Assembly: GCA_025455895.1 (NCBI GenBank)
Contig: JALOLQ010000099.1
Span: forward strand, 1-6,238
Length of the DNA: 6,238 bases
Source: Solirubrobacteraceae bacterium
Lineage (GTDB): Bacteria; Actinomycetota; Thermoleophilia; Solirubrobacterales; Solirubrobacteraceae
Direction of reading: 5' to 3'
The notes under the pieces are model-generated. The model was not told the DNA's origin and did not search any database. It saw nothing but the letters and a program-made list of their open reading frames with translations. The position numbers and the translations under genes were made by a program. This document shows, one piece after another, positions 6,127 to 6,238 of the stretch (the stretch's first letter is position 1; each line of letters starts with the position of its first letter).

Positions 6127-6132
6127 AGCGTA
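6127..6132 (-). promoter_or_regulatory. Candidate -10 hexamer TACGCT for the lipoprotein gene
   Basis: On the minus strand TACGCT lies 9 bases before the ATG at 6117, with no Shine-Dalgarno between them. It fits the TANNNT-near-start layout of the other genes here, implying a leader of at most a few bases. No clear -35 is seen. Confidence 0.45.
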
Positions 6133-6155
6133 GCGAGCACGGCCTCGAGCGGGCG

Positions 6156-6161
6156 TACGAT
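6156..6161 (+). promoter_or_regulatory. Candidate -10 hexamer TACGAT facing the right edge
   Basis: TACGAT fits TANNNT and ends 6 bases before a GTG at 6168, the same spacing as the hexamer before the beta-helix gene. It is back-to-back with the lipoprotein promoter candidate at 6127-6132, so both would share one short divergent control region of about 50 bases. Confidence 0.4.
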
Positions 6162-6167
6162 CGGCGC

Positions 6168-6238
6168 GTGAGCGCCCCCTCGGGGCACGCCACGGGTACC
6201 TGCGGCGCTGAAGCACCCGGCGCATGCGGCAGCGCCGC
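6168..6238 (+). CDS. Possible start of a divergent gene, running off the right edge
   Basis: A frame opening with GTG at 6168 stays open to the end of the window. It gives 23 codons beginning MSAPSGHATG, with Gly, Ala, Ser and two Cys and no recognisable domain. Support comes from the TACGAT hexamer 6 bases upstream and from the gap left by the divergent lipoprotein gene. Against it, the codons end in A or T more often (5 of 23) than in the neighbouring genes, and several GC hairpins fall inside it. It could instead be untranslated leader of a gene starting further right. No function can be proposed. Confidence 0.3.
   Translation, partial: MSAPSGHATGTCGAEAPGACGSA
6202..6238. repeat. Perfect 8-bp inverted repeat at the right edge
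   Basis: GCGGCGCT (6202-6209) is the reverse complement of AGCGCCGC (6231-6238), with a 21-base spacer. The window ends at the right arm, so the dyad may extend further. A second small hairpin, GCCCC-CTC-GGGGC, lies at 6174-6186. They may be structure in a transcript leader or chance pairing in GC-rich sequence. Confidence 0.35.

Noticed and set aside
6118..6225. Upstream in-frame ATG at 6225 for the lipoprotein.
   Set aside because: It would put 36 Arg-rich residues ahead of the signal peptide and lipobox; ATG 6117 gives a standard lipoprotein N-terminus.
6168..6238. Structured RNA gene (SRP RNA, tRNA or RNase P fragment) suggested by the GC hairpins.
   Set aside because: None of the conserved core sequences of those RNAs could be found, and the window ends too soon to judge; kept only as a repeat and a low-confidence gene start.
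1..6238. Mobile elements, CRISPR arrays, toxin-antitoxin or defence genes.
   Set aside because: No transposase or integrase motifs, regularly spaced repeats, or recognisable toxin or defence domains were seen, and the base composition looks uniform across the window.

Overview
The window comes from a very GC-rich bacterium whose codons end almost always in G or C. The best guess is an actinomycete of the class Thermoleophilia (Solirubrobacterales-like). Three things point there: a WYL regulator in the actinobacterial style, a split-barrel protein that resembles F420-dependent oxidoreductases, and a secreted beta-helix protein ending in a cysteine-containing module whose 'FSGR...LKPGPYRLEV.ATD.SGNRS' pattern I associate with that group. 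The assignment rests on family resemblance only.

Layout. The left edge (2-595) holds the C-terminal part of a WYL-domain transcriptional regulator, followed 11 bases later by a small pyridoxamine-phosphate-oxidase-fold protein (607-1098). A short spacer with a perfect 9-bp inverted repeat leads into a 518-residue secreted beta-helix protein (1155-2711). After a 38-base spacer of tandem GC palindromes comes the core of the window, a tightly packed three-gene operon (2750-5678). It encodes a long-form glucose-1-phosphate thymidylyltransferase (RmlA), dTDP-4-dehydrorhamnose reductase (RmlD) and dTDP-glucose 4,6-dehydratase (RmlB). The second and third genes start on overlapping stop/start codons (TGATG and ATGA). 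A small lipoprotein with an NTF2-like look (5686-6117, minus strand) converges on the operon, and a compact hairpin covers both stop codons. The last 71 bases may be the start of a plus-strand gene diverging from the lipoprotein.

How the genes work together. RmlA activates glucose-1-phosphate to dTDP-glucose, RmlB converts it to the 4-keto-6-deoxy sugar, and RmlD reduces the 4-keto group after C3/C5 epimerisation. The expected end product is dTDP-L-rhamnose for cell-envelope glycans. The epimerase gene rmlC is not in the window, so it must lie elsewhere, or the product differs. The other genes have no evident metabolic link to the sugar pathway, although the beta-helix protein and the lipoprotein also act outside the cytoplasm.

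Regulation. Every gene with its own upstream spacer has a TANNNT hexamer 6 to 9 bases before its start codon. None has a clear, well-spaced Shine-Dalgarno sequence, whereas the internal operon gene rmlB has a strong one. This suggests leaderless or nearly leaderless transcripts. No mobile element, CRISPR array, tRNA or rRNA was recognised. Apart from these regulatory layouts the region looks like ordinary chromosome, and I see no convincing new biological system.
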